A DNA stretch of 64,000 nucleotides from Entomospira culicis (GCF_028748145.1 NZ_CP118181.1:255433-319432); one strand, 5' to 3'. Positions 1 to 9,184 are shown, counted from the stretch's first letter. A program made the numbers and translations. Notes: generated by a model from the letters alone, not told the origin.

Positions 1-1332
1 AAAGATGATGAAATTTTTGTACTCATTTTTAAATTGAAGTCCTTGCGTGCTTTCCGTCATGAGCATATCGAAATTTTCAGGAAGCTCGTGGCTTTCGAAG
101 GTAAGGTGAGGGGCTTGGGATGCGAGAATAAGATCAATGTCCTGGGCATAAACCTTAGGTGTATTACTCACTCCGTTCACTAATACTGTGCCTAATACAG
201 AATAAGATTCATGTCCAGTAGCACAACCTGGATTCCAAATGTGATAAATGCCTTTTTCTTGCGGACTAAGATGATCATTAAGTTCGTCCATCATCTCTTT
301 AGACCACAATTGCCCTGTCTTTGCCGAGAAGAAACCCTTAAGGAAACGCAACGCATCGTCCTCTTCATTTAGTTCCAGAGATTTGCCCTTATCTAGGTAT
401 TCATTGGCGCGCTGTGCGATCCAGTTTTCATTGATATGGGTAACGCGGAAAGAGATAAGATCTGCGAGGTCGGCAACTAATTGCTCCCATCCTCTCTCAT
501 CTCCCTTAAAGGTAACCCTTCGAGTATGATGTTTCCCATCCGAGAGGAGATCCTCAATATCAGGCTGAATGAGAATGTCGGCGTTGGGCTCAGGCATATT
601 ATTAAGCATATCTAAGAGTGCTTGCGTTTGTGCATCTGGTTCAACCTGTACGCTAGCAGGTATCTCTTGCTCCACCGCAACAAAGGGTTCGATAACCTCT
701 GGGGTTTTCACGAAAGATTGACTTGTTGGTTGTGAGGTTGGCGTAGCTGGAGTGGATGGAGTCGGGGTACTTGCCGTAGGCTCAGGTTGTGCAGGAGCTG
801 GGACAGCGGCGACCTCTTCTTCATGCGCTTCCTCTTTAGCAAGTTCATCATCCATAAGATCCTTGGCAATGCCGAAAATTTGATGGATGTTGAGCAATAC
901 GTAGAGGCGATCCTCACGATCGATGATGCCTTCAATGTACTGGATATTGATTTCGGCGAACATGGGGTGAGCTGGCTGGATATCCCGACGATCGATTCCG
1001 ACGACTTTTTCAATAGAGTCTACAACGAGCCCTAGGGTGGTGTTTTTTACGCGACAGATGAGAATGCCTTCGACTTTTTCATCCTTATGGACTGGCAGAC
1101 CAAAGAATTGGCGTAAATCGACAATCGGAATAATCTCTCCGCGCAGGTTGTAGACACCGCGTACAAAGTGAGGGGTATTAGGGACGTAGGTAAATCTCCC
1201 TCCTCTTGAAATTTCACGTACGCTCATGATATCGACACCATAATCTTTTCCAGCAAGTGTAAAGGTAACGGCTTTGTAATCCACCATTGCCATGGTGCTT
1301 TTATGCATATGTTCTTGGTCTGTTTCTACCAT
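1..1332 (-). CDS. cheW: CheW-CheR-like fusion chemotaxis adaptor (3' end outside window)
   Basis: Reading leftward from an ATG at 1332, an open frame of 444 codons runs off the window edge. Residues about 8-155 form a CheW domain, the adaptor that couples chemoreceptors to CheA. A Pro/Ala/Thr-rich linker follows (about 165-235), then a CheR-methyltransferase-like region. In that region the SAM-binding segment near residue 367 reads NPGCATGHES, where active CheR enzymes have a Gly-x-Gly/Ser-x-Gly-Glu-Glu type motif, so methylation activity is doubtful. The start codon overlaps the cheA stop by 7 nt (ATGGTAG) and sits behind a GAGGAG Shine-Dalgarno site, so the two genes are translationally coupled. 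CheW-CheR-like hybrids are known from Treponema, where they help build arrays suited to thin, curved cells. The CheW part is certain. The loss of activity is an inference. Confidence 0.9.
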   Translation of the reverse strand, partial: MVETDQEHMHKSTMAMVDYKAVTFTLAGKDYGVDIMSVREISRGGRFTYVPNTPHFVRGVYNLRGEIIPIVDLRQFFGLPVHKDEKVEGILICRVKNTTLGLVVDSIEKVVGIDRRDIQPAHPMFAEINIQYIEGIIDREDRLYVLLNIHQIFGIAKDLMDDELAKEEAHEEEVAAVPAPAQPEPTASTPTPSTPATPTSQPTSQSFVKTPEVIEPFVAVEQEIPASVQVEPDAQTQALLDMLNNMPEPNADILIQPDIEDLLSDGKHHTRRVTFKGDERGWEQLVADLADLISFRVTHINENWIAQRANEYLDKGKSLELNEEDDALRFLKGFFSAKTGQLWSKEMMDELNDHLSPQEKGIYHIWNPGCATGHESYSVLGTVLVNGVSNTPKVYAQDIDLILASQAPHLTFESHELPENFDMLMTESTQGLQFKNEYKNFIIF

Positions 1333-3701
1333 TTCTCATTCTCCTCTAGAACGATATCGGGGTTGTTGCTGACTTCGCGCTCTTTGATCTCTTGGTTGAG
1401 ACCCAAAGCTAAAAGTTGCCCTACATCGACAATAAGGCTTACGGAACCGTCGCCTAAGATGGTTGCCCCTGCAACCCCTGGGGTACTAGTATATTGATCG
1501 CGTAGGGGTTTAATCACGACATCTTCCTCACCAATAAGTGCATCGACCATAAGACCGATCTTCTTCTCTTCGGTACCCACCACAACGATAAAGTTGTAGT
1601 CGGCACTCTTTTCTTCGCTGGGGAGCTGGAAGAGTTTACTTAGGCGCAAGATGGAGACAACATCTTCGCGAACATTAAAGACCTCATAGCCATCGAGATG
1701 CATAATAACCTCTGGCTTGATACGGAAGCTCTCCAAAACGGAGGTGATGGGGATAACATAAATGCTGTCAGCAACACGCACCATAAGACCTTGAATAATC
1801 GCCAAGGTGAGCGGGAGTTTAATGGTGAAGGTAGACCCTTTACCGTATTCGCTCCAGATGGTGATCTCACCGTTGAGTTTTTCGATAGATTTTCTCACCA
1901 CATCGAGCCCGACACCACGTCCTGAGATATCGGTAATTTGCTTGGCGGTGGAGAAGCCAGGTTCCATAATAAGGTGAAAGGCTTCTTGATCAGAAATCAC
2001 CTTGCCTGCGCTAAGGATACCACGCTCAATGGCTTTGGCCTTTACCGCCTCGACATCAATACCCGCGCCATCATCAGTGATCTCAATAACAACCATATTT
2101 CCCTGATTACTTGCTTTAAGGGATAGTGATCCCTGCTCACTCTTGCCGGAAGCAAGGCGTTTTTCGGGGGTTTCAAGACCATGATCCATGCTATTGCGCA
2201 CACAGTGCATCAGTGGATCGAAGAGCTCTTCGGTAACAATTTTGTCCATCTCCGTCTCACCACCGATGATTTCAAGGCGTACATTTTTATGAAGATTTTT
2301 TGCTAAGTCGCGCACCAATCGGGGGAAGCGCTGGAAGACTTGATCGACGGGAACCATGCGGATTTTGAGCACAGCATTGTGCAACTCGCCGGTGGTTCGC
2401 GCAAGGTCGGTGGTGATAGAGCGGAATTTTGTCATTGTTGATTTAAATTCACTCTCGACACTATCAAACTGCCCTTGAAGTTCATTCATATTATTGGGTG
2501 AGGTAACAAATTTTTTCAGATCACTCAAAGAGAGCGTGCCATTTTGTACGTGGTCGAGTTGCTCCGAAAAGATCTCCAAGAAGGATTTAGACATGGCGTT
2601 AAGGTAGTTACGATAGGCATAGAAGTTATTGAGGGTGGAGTTAAATTGCCCAGATATCTGGTTGAACGTACCCTTGGTGATGACAATTTCGGAGACAAGG
2701 TTGAGTAAAACATCGATACGCTTACTGTCAACACGGATAATCTGCGCCTGTTCAACGGACTTTTTGGGGGCTGTGCGTTTGGCTGGTGCGTTATTGTTGG
2801 GGGCAGTGGTGGCGGGAACATTGCTGCTACTGGGTTCTTCTTCATGGGCAACTTCTTGTGGGACGGATTCTGGGGTGCCGGAGAAGGGAAGGTTGTCGAT
2901 ATTATGCACATCAATGCTTAGGGTTACGTCAGACATCATTGATTTCTTGGCAATCTCTTCCTCATTCATACTGGAGAGAATATAGTAGTCAACGAAGGGG
3001 AAGAATTGATCCTCATAGAGGCTGTCAAAGTCGGGGAAGGTGCGTAAAATTTGGCCGAATTTTTTCAAAAGGGCGAAAATTTGGATACCACCAACGGAAT
3101 TCATGGGATTTTCTTCATCGAATTCGACACGTACGCGGTAAACTTTTTCGCCGTTGGTGGTGGTGCGAAGCATTTCGCGTAGCTCAACAAAGTCATGCTC
3201 GGTGACAGATGCAGAGGGACCACTCTGGGCGACGGCTTCTTGAGAAGAAGGCGCAGACGATGCCACGGGCGTGGGGGAAGCTTTGGGTTTGGTCTTGGGG
3301 GCATCTTTTTGGGCTAGTCGACGCAGACTCTCTTTGAGTTCGGAGACATCTTCTTGGTAGATGCTACCAGCCTTGCGCTCTTCGAGCATGGCCTTGATAA
3401 CATCGACGCTACGCAAGATGGCATCGACAATTTCACTATTGGCGACAATTTTATCGGCACGAATTTCGTCTAGTAGATCTTCAACTGCGTGGGTAAATTC
3501 GGCGAGTTCGGTCATCTGTACGGTGGCAGCACCACCTTTTACGGTGTGGGCAGCGCGAAAGATCTCATCTATGGCATCTTTATCCGAGGGATCGTCCTCC
3601 ATGGCTAAGACATTCTGTTCTAATTTTTCTACTTGTTGTTCGGCTTCTATGTAGAAGACTTTTAATAAGTCATCATTGTCCGTGTCAAAGTAATCACTCA
3701 T
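1326..3701 (-). CDS. cheA: Chemotaxis sensor histidine kinase CheA
   Basis: This is the central kinase of chemotaxis: it phosphorylates itself and passes phosphate to CheY. At 791 aa it has the full domain set. P1 is an Hpt domain with the phosphorylated His52 in AAHTVKGG. A linker and a P2-like middle domain follow (about 170-290), then P3 dimerisation. The P4 ATPase shows the N box (HCVRNSMDHG), a G1 box (DDGAGID) and a G2 box (GRGVGLDVV). A CheW-like P5 domain closes the protein. The next gene downstream is the CheW-CheR fusion, overlapping by 7 nt. A sigma-28-like promoter lies about 90 bp upstream, which would place the gene with late flagellar genes. Nothing in the kinase looks broken. 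Confidence 0.97.
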   Translation of the reverse strand: MSDYFDTDNDDLLKVFYIEAEQQVEKLEQNVLAMEDDPSDKDAIDEIFRAAHTVKGGAATVQMTELAEFTHAVEDLLDEIRADKIVANSEIVDAILRSVDVIKAMLEERKAGSIYQEDVSELKESLRRLAQKDAPKTKPKASPTPVASSAPSSQEAVAQSGPSASVTEHDFVELREMLRTTTNGEKVYRVRVEFDEENPMNSVGGIQIFALLKKFGQILRTFPDFDSLYEDQFFPFVDYYILSSMNEEEIAKKSMMSDVTLSIDVHNIDNLPFSGTPESVPQEVAHEEEPSSSNVPATTAPNNNAPAKRTAPKKSVEQAQIIRVDSKRIDVLLNLVSEIVITKGTFNQISGQFNSTLNNFYAYRNYLNAMSKSFLEIFSEQLDHVQNGTLSLSDLKKFVTSPNNMNELQGQFDSVESEFKSTMTKFRSITTDLARTTGELHNAVLKIRMVPVDQVFQRFPRLVRDLAKNLHKNVRLEIIGGETEMDKIVTEELFDPLMHCVRNSMDHGLETPEKRLASGKSEQGSLSLKASNQGNMVVIEITDDGAGIDVEAVKAKAIERGILSAGKVISDQEAFHLIMEPGFSTAKQITDISGRGVGLDVVRKSIEKLNGEITIWSEYGKGSTFTIKLPLTLAIIQGLMVRVADSIYVIPITSVLESFRIKPEVIMHLDGYEVFNVREDVVSILRLSKLFQLPSEEKSADYNFIVVVGTEEKKIGLMVDALIGEEDVVIKPLRDQYTSTPGVAGATILGDGSVSLIVDVGQLLALGLNQEIKEREVSNNPDIVLEENEKW

Positions 3702-3791
3702 CCCTAATATCCCTCACTTAAACAGTTGTGGCTATATAGATTTTCTATTCAACATACTCTGTGATAGTTGCTGTATGCTAGGTCTTTACCA

Positions 3792-3818
3792 CTATCGATC
3801 TTTATTCTAGCATTTTTA
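3792..3818 (-). promoter_or_regulatory. Possible sigma-28-type promoter of cheA
   Basis: On the minus strand TAAA is followed after exactly 15 nt by ATCGATAG. The FliA consensus is TAAA-N15-GCCGATAA, so the -35 is perfect and the -10 keeps the CGATA core (5 of 8). It lies about 90 bp before the cheA start. Sigma-28 control of chemotaxis genes is common in spirochaetes, but this assignment is an inference. Confidence 0.4.
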
Positions 3819-3873
3819 GCACCTTTTGATCTAGTCCTTCTAAGATTAATTATACTGCTAATATCGATTTTGT

Positions 3874-3938
3874 GGGTCAATAACTTTAAAAAAGTGGCTA
3901 ATTTGGGGTAAATATGGTTGATTTGAAGATATTGACCC
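3874..3938. repeat. Inverted repeat between rnz and cheA
   Basis: GGGTCAATA at 3874-3882 is repeated in inverted form (TATTGACCC) at 3930-3938, with an AT-rich spacer of 47 bp. It is the only notable structure in the 261-bp gap between rnz and cheA. It may be a pair of regulator binding sites or a long-loop hairpin. No T-run follows on the minus strand, so it is not a standard terminator. Confidence 0.45.
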
Positions 3939-3962
3939 CATTTTAAAAAGTAAAAAAGATCT

Positions 3963-4916
3963 TTATGGTTGGCAATTAGGTGATGTTTCGTCTTCTTGAT
4001 GGGGGATGTGGAGGTGCATGCGGTCGCGGGAGAGGAAGGTATTGGGGAAGATGCTTTGGGCTTCTTGGAGGAGTTTGGGTAATTCCCAGTCCATGTAGCG
4101 CGGGCTGTAGTGGATGAGACCCATCTGTTTGACCTGCGCATCTTTGGCGATCTGTCCGCTTTGTTTGGCAATCAGGTGATGTTTTTCTTGGGCGCTGGCA
4201 AGAAGCTCTTGGGTGAACATCCCTTCGCAAATGAGCAGATCGCTACCGAATACATCTTTGGCGATGCTTGGGTTATAGAGGGTGTCGGTAACAAACGAGA
4301 TCTTGCGCCCCGATCGGGGTGCACCAATAACTTGGCTAGGTTTAATAGTCTCTCCAGCTTGATTTTCTACGCTCTGCCCACGTTGAAGCTTGCCCCATAG
4401 TGGTCCTTCGGGGATACCCAAAGCGCGTGCGCGGTCGGGGTGAAAAACGCCAGCACGAGGCTTCTCTTCGATGCTGTACCCCACACAGACGCGTCGATGA
4501 TAGAGCGGAAAATTGCGCACCACATACGCTTCGTCCTCAAAAACGACTTCGCGTTGATAGGGGTCAATCTCGATAATCACAATCTGATAATTGATATACA
4601 TATCTAGTGTATCGAGTTGCGCCTCCACATAGGCCTTTACTTTGGGTGGCCCAATAATATAAAGCGGTTCGTCACGATGCACCTGACTCGATAACATCAA
4701 CATGCCAGGCAATCCGGTAATATGATCGGCGTGGGTGTGGCTAATAAAGATCGCTTTGATCTTTTTCCAGCGTAAATTGAGCTTCTTTAGCGAGATTTGG
4801 GTCGCTTCTCCGCAATCAAATAAGAGCAGATCCCCATCACGTCGCACCAGCATTGAGGTTAAGTGGCGATTGGGTAACGGCATCATGCCGCCACAGCCTA
4901 GAATAAAAACTTCCAT
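3963..4916 (-). CDS. rnz: Ribonuclease Z (tRNA 3' processing)
   Basis: RNase Z is the metallo-beta-lactamase-fold nuclease that removes 3' trailers from tRNA precursors. The protein has 317 aa, a normal length for the short form. The metal-binding motif HTHADH is at residues 60-65, and an N-terminal GCGG/DCGEATQ pattern typical of the family precedes it. This enzyme matters here because neither tRNA gene in the window encodes CCA, so trimming followed by CCA addition is needed. The gene is divergent from galE and lies upstream of cheA with a 261-bp gap, so it is probably a separate transcript. Confidence 0.93.
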   Translation of the reverse strand: MEVFILGCGGMMPLPNRHLTSMLVRRDGDLLLFDCGEATQISLKKLNLRWKKIKAIFISHTHADHITGLPGMLMLSSQVHRDEPLYIIGPPKVKAYVEAQLDTLDMYINYQIVIIEIDPYQREVVFEDEAYVVRNFPLYHRRVCVGYSIEEKPRAGVFHPDRARALGIPEGPLWGKLQRGQSVENQAGETIKPSQVIGAPRSGRKISFVTDTLYNPSIAKDVFGSDLLICEGMFTQELLASAQEKHHLIAKQSGQIAKDAQVKQMGLIHYSPRYMDWELPKLLQEAQSIFPNTFLSRDRMHLHIPHQEDETSPNCQP

Positions 4917-5028
4917 ATCTAAGTTGCGAGTATATCACAAAAGTCAATTTTATGCTATACTTTGTGTAAAGTTCTTATTTTACTGCGAGATAATTTACAG
5001 ACATAGGGCATGACAAGGAGGTAACAGA

Positions 5029-6006
5029 ATGAAAGTTGTCGTCATTGGTGGGGCAGGATATATCGGATCGCACGTGGTGCAGGCACTTTTGCAGGCCGGA
5101 CATACGGTTAAGGTTTATGATAATCTTAGTACAGGACAAACAATCAATTATTTTGATGAGGCGCATAACGTTGAGGCGGACATCCTCGACTACCCTACGC
5201 TCGTTAAAGAGCTTACCGGCTACGATGCGGTTATTCACTTGGCTGCCTTTAAGGCCGTGGGCGAGAGCATGACGCACCCAGAAAAGTACAGTATCAATAA
5301 CATTATGGGTACGCTGAATGTCCTCAATGCGATGAGCGCCCTTGGTATTACACGCATGGTCTTCTCCAGCAGTGCCGCTATCTTTGGCGAGGGCGACGGT
5401 ACGCCTATCCAAGAGGATGCGCCCAAAGCTCCTACTAGCTACTATGGGTTTACCAAGTTGGAGATTGAGCGATTTTTAGCGTGGTACGATCGTCTTCGTT
5501 CGATGCGTTATGCTACGTTGCGCTACTTCAATGCTGCCGGCTACGATCCTAGCGAAACAATTCTTGGCTTGGAGAAGAATCCTGCGAATCTTATCCCCGT
5601 AATCATGGAGTGCGCGTTTGGCATCCGCCCTGAGTTGACCATCTTTGGTAAGGATTATCCCACCCAAGATGGCACCTGTATCCGCGACTATATTCATGTC
5701 AGCGATCTTGCTACGGCGCACGTCAAGGCATTAGAGTATATTGACCGTGAGGATAAGAGCGTTGCCCTGAATCTCGGCACGGGCATGGGCTTGAGCGTCA
5801 AAGAGATTTATGATCAAGCCGTTTTGGTACACGGTAAACCTATCCCCATGCAATATGGCGAGCGTCGTGCAGGTGATCCTGCGCAACTGGTGGCTTCGTC
5901 TAGTAAAGCGCAAGAGCTTCTGCATTGGCACCCCCAACACAGCACCCTTGATACCCTGATCACGTCAACCTATCAAGCGTATCGTCGCCACTACCCCCGT
6001 GCCTAA
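5029..6006 (+). CDS. galE: UDP-glucose 4-epimerase
   Basis: GalE interconverts UDP-glucose and UDP-galactose with bound NAD, for galactose use and glycan precursors. The 325-aa protein begins with the NAD-binding GGAGYIGSH motif and has the short-chain dehydrogenase catalytic pair in YGFTK (Tyr139, Lys143), with the partner Ser in the SSSAA stretch near residue 114. A strong AAGGAGGT Shine-Dalgarno site lies 6-7 nt before the ATG. The gene is divergent from rnz and is followed after 58 bp by a HAD-type phosphatase in the same direction. No other Leloir genes are next to it. Confidence 0.95.
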   Translation: MKVVVIGGAGYIGSHVVQALLQAGHTVKVYDNLSTGQTINYFDEAHNVEADILDYPTLVKELTGYDAVIHLAAFKAVGESMTHPEKYSINNIMGTLNVLNAMSALGITRMVFSSSAAIFGEGDGTPIQEDAPKAPTSYYGFTKLEIERFLAWYDRLRSMRYATLRYFNAAGYDPSETILGLEKNPANLIPVIMECAFGIRPELTIFGKDYPTQDGTCIRDYIHVSDLATAHVKALEYIDREDKSVALNLGTGMGLSVKEIYDQAVLVHGKPIPMQYGERRAGDPAQLVASSSKAQELLHWHPQHSTLDTLITSTYQAYRRHYPRA

Positions 6007-6064
6007 ATCAAGCGCGCCAGAGTAAGAACAAGATGAATAAAAATACGTATCCGAGGAGGGATAG

Positions 6065-6865
6065 ATGAGAGAGATTAAGATGGTTGCCATGGATATGGAT
6101 GGCACAATTTTAAGCCACAATGACGACGGCGTTTATATTAGTAACAGCGCCAAAGATGCGATCCGTAAATTGAAAGAAGCTGGCATCAAAACCGCGATTG
6201 CCACAGGGCGTAGTTATGGACTGCTCAAAGATTTAATTGTTGAATTAGGCATGGAAGAAGATTATCACGTGATGTGCAATGGCGCTGCCACGCTTGCTCC
6301 TAGCGGTGAATTTATCAACCTACACGGGCTCCCCCATGATGCCTATCGTTTGTTGGTGGAACGTTTCAGCGCGAAGGAGATTCCCTTTGCCGTCTTTGAT
6401 GCCGATCTCTCCTACTGTCTACCATACACCATGCACGCGCATGCGCACGCTTACCGTGAATCTATTGTTAAGGAAGATCTCTTAGCGATTCCTTATATCA
6501 CCAAATTTGTGGTGGGCCCCTATAGCCACGCTGTCATCGAGGAGCTTACTAAGGATATTCCCATCTCCCTCGCGTTAAGTGTCTTTCAAGGGGTGGATTA
6601 CGCCGAAATTTGGCCTCTCGGGCTACATAAGGGTACGGCGGTAGAGGCAGTGGCTAAGCTATACGGTATCGGCATTAACGAGGTGATGGCCTTGGGCGAT
6701 GGTGGTAACGACACCCAGATGCTAGAGTACGTGGGCTGGGGCGTAGCGATGGGCAATGCTACCGATGATGTCAAGAGTTATGCCAACGCGGTAACCGATA
6801 CGATCGACGAGGATGGTCTTGCTAAAGCCATCGATAAGTACGTCTTTAAGCGCGATTTTTCTTAA
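6065..6865 (+). CDS. HAD-superfamily (Cof-type) hydrolase, probable sugar phosphatase
   Basis: This 266-aa protein belongs to the Cof/YidA branch of HAD phosphatases, which dephosphorylate sugar phosphates and similar metabolites. The nucleophile motif MDMDGTIL (Asp10, Asp12) is near the N-terminus and the metal-binding motif GDGGND is near residue 218. The region between them fits a C2-type cap. A GAGGAGGG ribosome site precedes the ATG. It follows galE at 58 bp and may share its transcript, which would fit a sugar-related substrate, but the substrate cannot be read from sequence. Confidence 0.88.
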   Translation: MREIKMVAMDMDGTILSHNDDGVYISNSAKDAIRKLKEAGIKTAIATGRSYGLLKDLIVELGMEEDYHVMCNGAATLAPSGEFINLHGLPHDAYRLLVERFSAKEIPFAVFDADLSYCLPYTMHAHAHAYRESIVKEDLLAIPYITKFVVGPYSHAVIEELTKDIPISLALSVFQGVDYAEIWPLGLHKGTAVEAVAKLYGIGINEVMALGDGGNDTQMLEYVGWGVAMGNATDDVKSYANAVTDTIDEDGLAKAIDKYVFKRDFS

Positions 6866-6872
6866 ATAAAAG

Positions 6873-6910
6873 AGGCTTCTCCCCTGCATATGCTTGCGCG
6901 AGAGAAGCCT
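6873..6910 (-). terminator. Rho-independent terminator of the zinc-ribbon gene
   Basis: AGGCTTCTC (6873-6881) pairs with GAGAAGCCT (6902-6910). On the minus strand the stem is followed by CTTTTATTT, as expected of a terminator for the leftward gene. On the plus strand no T-run follows, so it is less likely to stop the HAD gene. Confidence 0.75.
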
Positions 6911-6918
6911 GATATCAC

Positions 6919-7179
6919 CTACTGCCAGCGTTTGAGTTTGGGGAGGCTTTCGCGTAGACGTTGTTCAGCCTCTTCTTTGCTCAACTCTGGATGAACCTCG
7001 CTTAGATAGATGAGCGAGATACGCATCATTTGGTCTAGCGTTAGATCATGGATAAACGAACCATCTTTAAAACAGTGATGGCAATAATCCTCTGCCGACG
7101 ATCCATCGTGATGCGTGCCATAGAACGATTTTTCTTCGCCCATCGGAATACCACAGCTTTGACAATAATTAGCAACCAT
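6919..7179 (-). CDS. Small zinc-ribbon protein
   Basis: The 86-aa protein has a four-cysteine ribbon: CQSCG near residue 6-10 and CHHC near residue 33-36, followed by a helical tail. This matches the widespread putative zinc-ribbon family of small bacterial proteins whose function is unknown. It has its own promoter (TTGACA, 17 nt, TAAAAT) and a terminator, so it is a single-gene transcript between convergent HAD and upstream mutL. It could bind nucleic acid or act as a metal-dependent adaptor; the sequence does not say which. Confidence 0.8.
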   Translation of the reverse strand: MVANYCQSCGIPMGEEKSFYGTHHDGSSAEDYCHHCFKDGSFIHDLTLDQMMRISLIYLSEVHPELSKEEAEQRLRESLPKLKRWQ

Positions 7180-7212
7180 TTTTTATCCCTCGTATTCTGC
7201 GTATATATATTT

Positions 7213-7241
7213 ATTTTAATAGACTATCTTTATTTTGTCAA
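7213..7241 (-). promoter_or_regulatory. Sigma-70-type promoter of the zinc-ribbon gene
   Basis: On the minus strand TTGACA (7236-7241) is separated by 17 nt from TAAAAT (7213-7218). This near-consensus promoter lies about 34 bp before the ATG. Confidence 0.8.
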
Positions 7242-7267
7242 TAAAAAGTTTCAAAAAAGGAGTTACT

Positions 7268-9103
7268 TTAGACGATGCGTTTGATCCATTTGTAGAGTTG
7301 TTCGCGGGTGAGCTCGATCCACAACGGGCGTCCGTGGGGGCAGAAGGGCTCGGCTAGGGCGAAGGTGGCTTTAATGAGGTCGATGGCACCTTGGTCGTCG
7401 AGGTATTCGCCTTCTTTGATGGCGTTGTGGCAGGCGATGGTGGCGTAGAGCGTCTTTTTGATACCTTTTTCGAGATTGAGTAGATACTCTTGCCAAAAGC
7501 TCAAGCTCTGCCCCAGACTGGGGCAAGAGAGCAGTTCGATATGCTCCTCATCGACTCCTTGAAACTCGATGCCCATCTCTTGAAGTTCTTCTTTCGCAAG
7601 GTTCATTAGGAGCATTTGGTCGGGGGAAACTTCTATTTTTAGTGGCGTGAGCAGTCGTTCCACCACTGGAGGCTGGGCGAGAATCTCTTCGAAACGGATA
7701 CGTTCGTGGGCGGCGTGTTGGTCGAGGAGAAAGAGACTGTCGCCTTTCTCTACGAGGAGAAAAACGCCAAATACTTGCCCTAGGTAATACCAACTCTGGG
7801 TGATTCCGCCAGAAAGAGTGCTCTTTTGGGCAAGCAGTGGCTCAATGCTCGATGCGGTGAGAGAGACATGTGGTGTTTCTGCTTGAGGAGCATGTGAGTG
7901 TGCGGGATTGGCTTGTGGAGTGAGTCCTAAAAAATCGGCAATGTTATCCCCCGCAATGATGCGCGAATAACTTTTAGGATGGGAGGCATTTCCCTGTGCC
8001 TTGCCTTTGGGTGGAGTTGCCAACCACGCTTCTTGGTGGGAGAGATCGGGGAGCGGGTTGACTATCGGTGGAGTGATGGGGCGAAAGAGCGAACTCTCGT
8101 GGATGGTGGGCTGGAATGTAGCGAGTTTTTGGATGAGTAATTGGGTGATGGCGCGATGAATTAGCGGAAGGTTGGTGAATTTAGCCTCACGCTTGGCAGG
8201 ATGAATATTAAAATCGACCAGATCAGGACGAATCTGTACAAAGATAAAGCCAGAAGGAAATTGTCCACCCGGTAAGAGCTTGTCGTAGGCGTGGAGCACG
8301 GCTTGCACGGGGGCATACTCCATGATGCGTCGGCCATTGGCGTAAAAGTGGATATAGCGCTTATCGGTGCGGTGCAGATGAATCGGGCTACTGATAATCT
8401 GGAGGCTAAAGCCTTCGTCGGTGGACTCTTCGCGAAAGCTGACGAGGGGATCTTGCCCAAGTTGTTGGGGATAGAGACCCACAGCGCGCGCGGCAAGGCT
8501 CTGGCTGGGTAGCTGAAGCTTCTGTTTTCCGTCGAGAAAGAGCGTAAAGCCGATCTGCGGATGGGCGAGTGCCTTTTCGTAGACCACTTGGGTCGACTCT
8601 CTGGCTTCGGCGGTGCTACTTTTGAGAAAGCGTTTACGGACAGGAATGGTGTAAAAGAGTTCTCGCACGCGGATGGTGGTTCCTACAGGATGGGCCGATG
8701 GTTTAATGCTCTCGACCACACCATCGTGGGCAAGGAGTTGATGAGCATCGCTTTGGGCATGCTTGCTGGTGATCTCTAGTTTAGCGCAGGTTGCCAAGCT
8801 AGCCAGCGCCTCGCCACGAAAGCCCAGTGTTTGAAGACGATCGAGATCTTCGACACGCTGGATTTTACTTGTCGCATGGCTGACAATGGTGAGGGGAAGG
8901 TCGTCGGGTAAGATGCCAAGCCCGTCGTCAATGATGGTGATCTCTTCGATACCCCCGTGTTTGAGATGGATGGTGATCTGTTTGGCTTTAGCGTCGATAG
9001 CGTTATCGATGAGTTCGCGCAGGGCACTGGCTGGGCGCTCGATCACTTCACCGGCAGCTAGTCGGCGTGCCTCATGAGCGGGTAGCAACTTGATCTGGTT
9101 CAT
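7268..9103 (-). CDS. mutL: DNA mismatch repair protein MutL
   Basis: MutL links mismatch recognition by MutS to strand incision. The N-terminal GHKL ATPase is intact (ELIDNAIDA, DDGLGI, GFRGEALAS). The C-terminal part holds the endonuclease motif DQHA-x2-E-x4-E near residue 460, with the ACHNAI and CPHGRP motifs downstream, so this is the nicking type of MutL used by bacteria without MutH. I start it at the ATG at 9103, because family members begin 10-20 residues before the AAGEVIERP motif. An in-frame ATG at 9112 is also possible. Neither has a clear Shine-Dalgarno site. It is divergent from hrpA. Confidence 0.95.
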   Translation of the reverse strand: MNQIKLLPAHEARRLAAGEVIERPASALRELIDNAIDAKAKQITIHLKHGGIEEITIIDDGLGILPDDLPLTIVSHATSKIQRVEDLDRLQTLGFRGEALASLATCAKLEITSKHAQSDAHQLLAHDGVVESIKPSAHPVGTTIRVRELFYTIPVRKRFLKSSTAEARESTQVVYEKALAHPQIGFTLFLDGKQKLQLPSQSLAARAVGLYPQQLGQDPLVSFREESTDEGFSLQIISSPIHLHRTDKRYIHFYANGRRIMEYAPVQAVLHAYDKLLPGGQFPSGFIFVQIRPDLVDFNIHPAKREAKFTNLPLIHRAITQLLIQKLATFQPTIHESSLFRPITPPIVNPLPDLSHQEAWLATPPKGKAQGNASHPKSYSRIIAGDNIADFLGLTPQANPAHSHAPQAETPHVSLTASSIEPLLAQKSTLSGGITQSWYYLGQVFGVFLLVEKGDSLFLLDQHAAHERIRFEEILAQPPVVERLLTPLKIEVSPDQMLLMNLAKEELQEMGIEFQGVDEEHIELLSCPSLGQSLSFWQEYLLNLEKGIKKTLYATIACHNAIKEGEYLDDQGAIDLIKATFALAEPFCPHGRPLWIELTREQLYKWIKRIV

Positions 9104-9184
9104 GCGATACATTATAAATAAAATTCGTAAATTCGCCTAGTGGGATCTATACTTTTTGCAAAAAAATTTGTAGAATAGGGGTAT

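Noticed and set aside
3749-4171. A 140-codon minus-strand open frame overlapping rnz and the gap before cheA
   Set aside because: It overlaps the end of rnz in another frame, is low in complexity and has no ribosome site.
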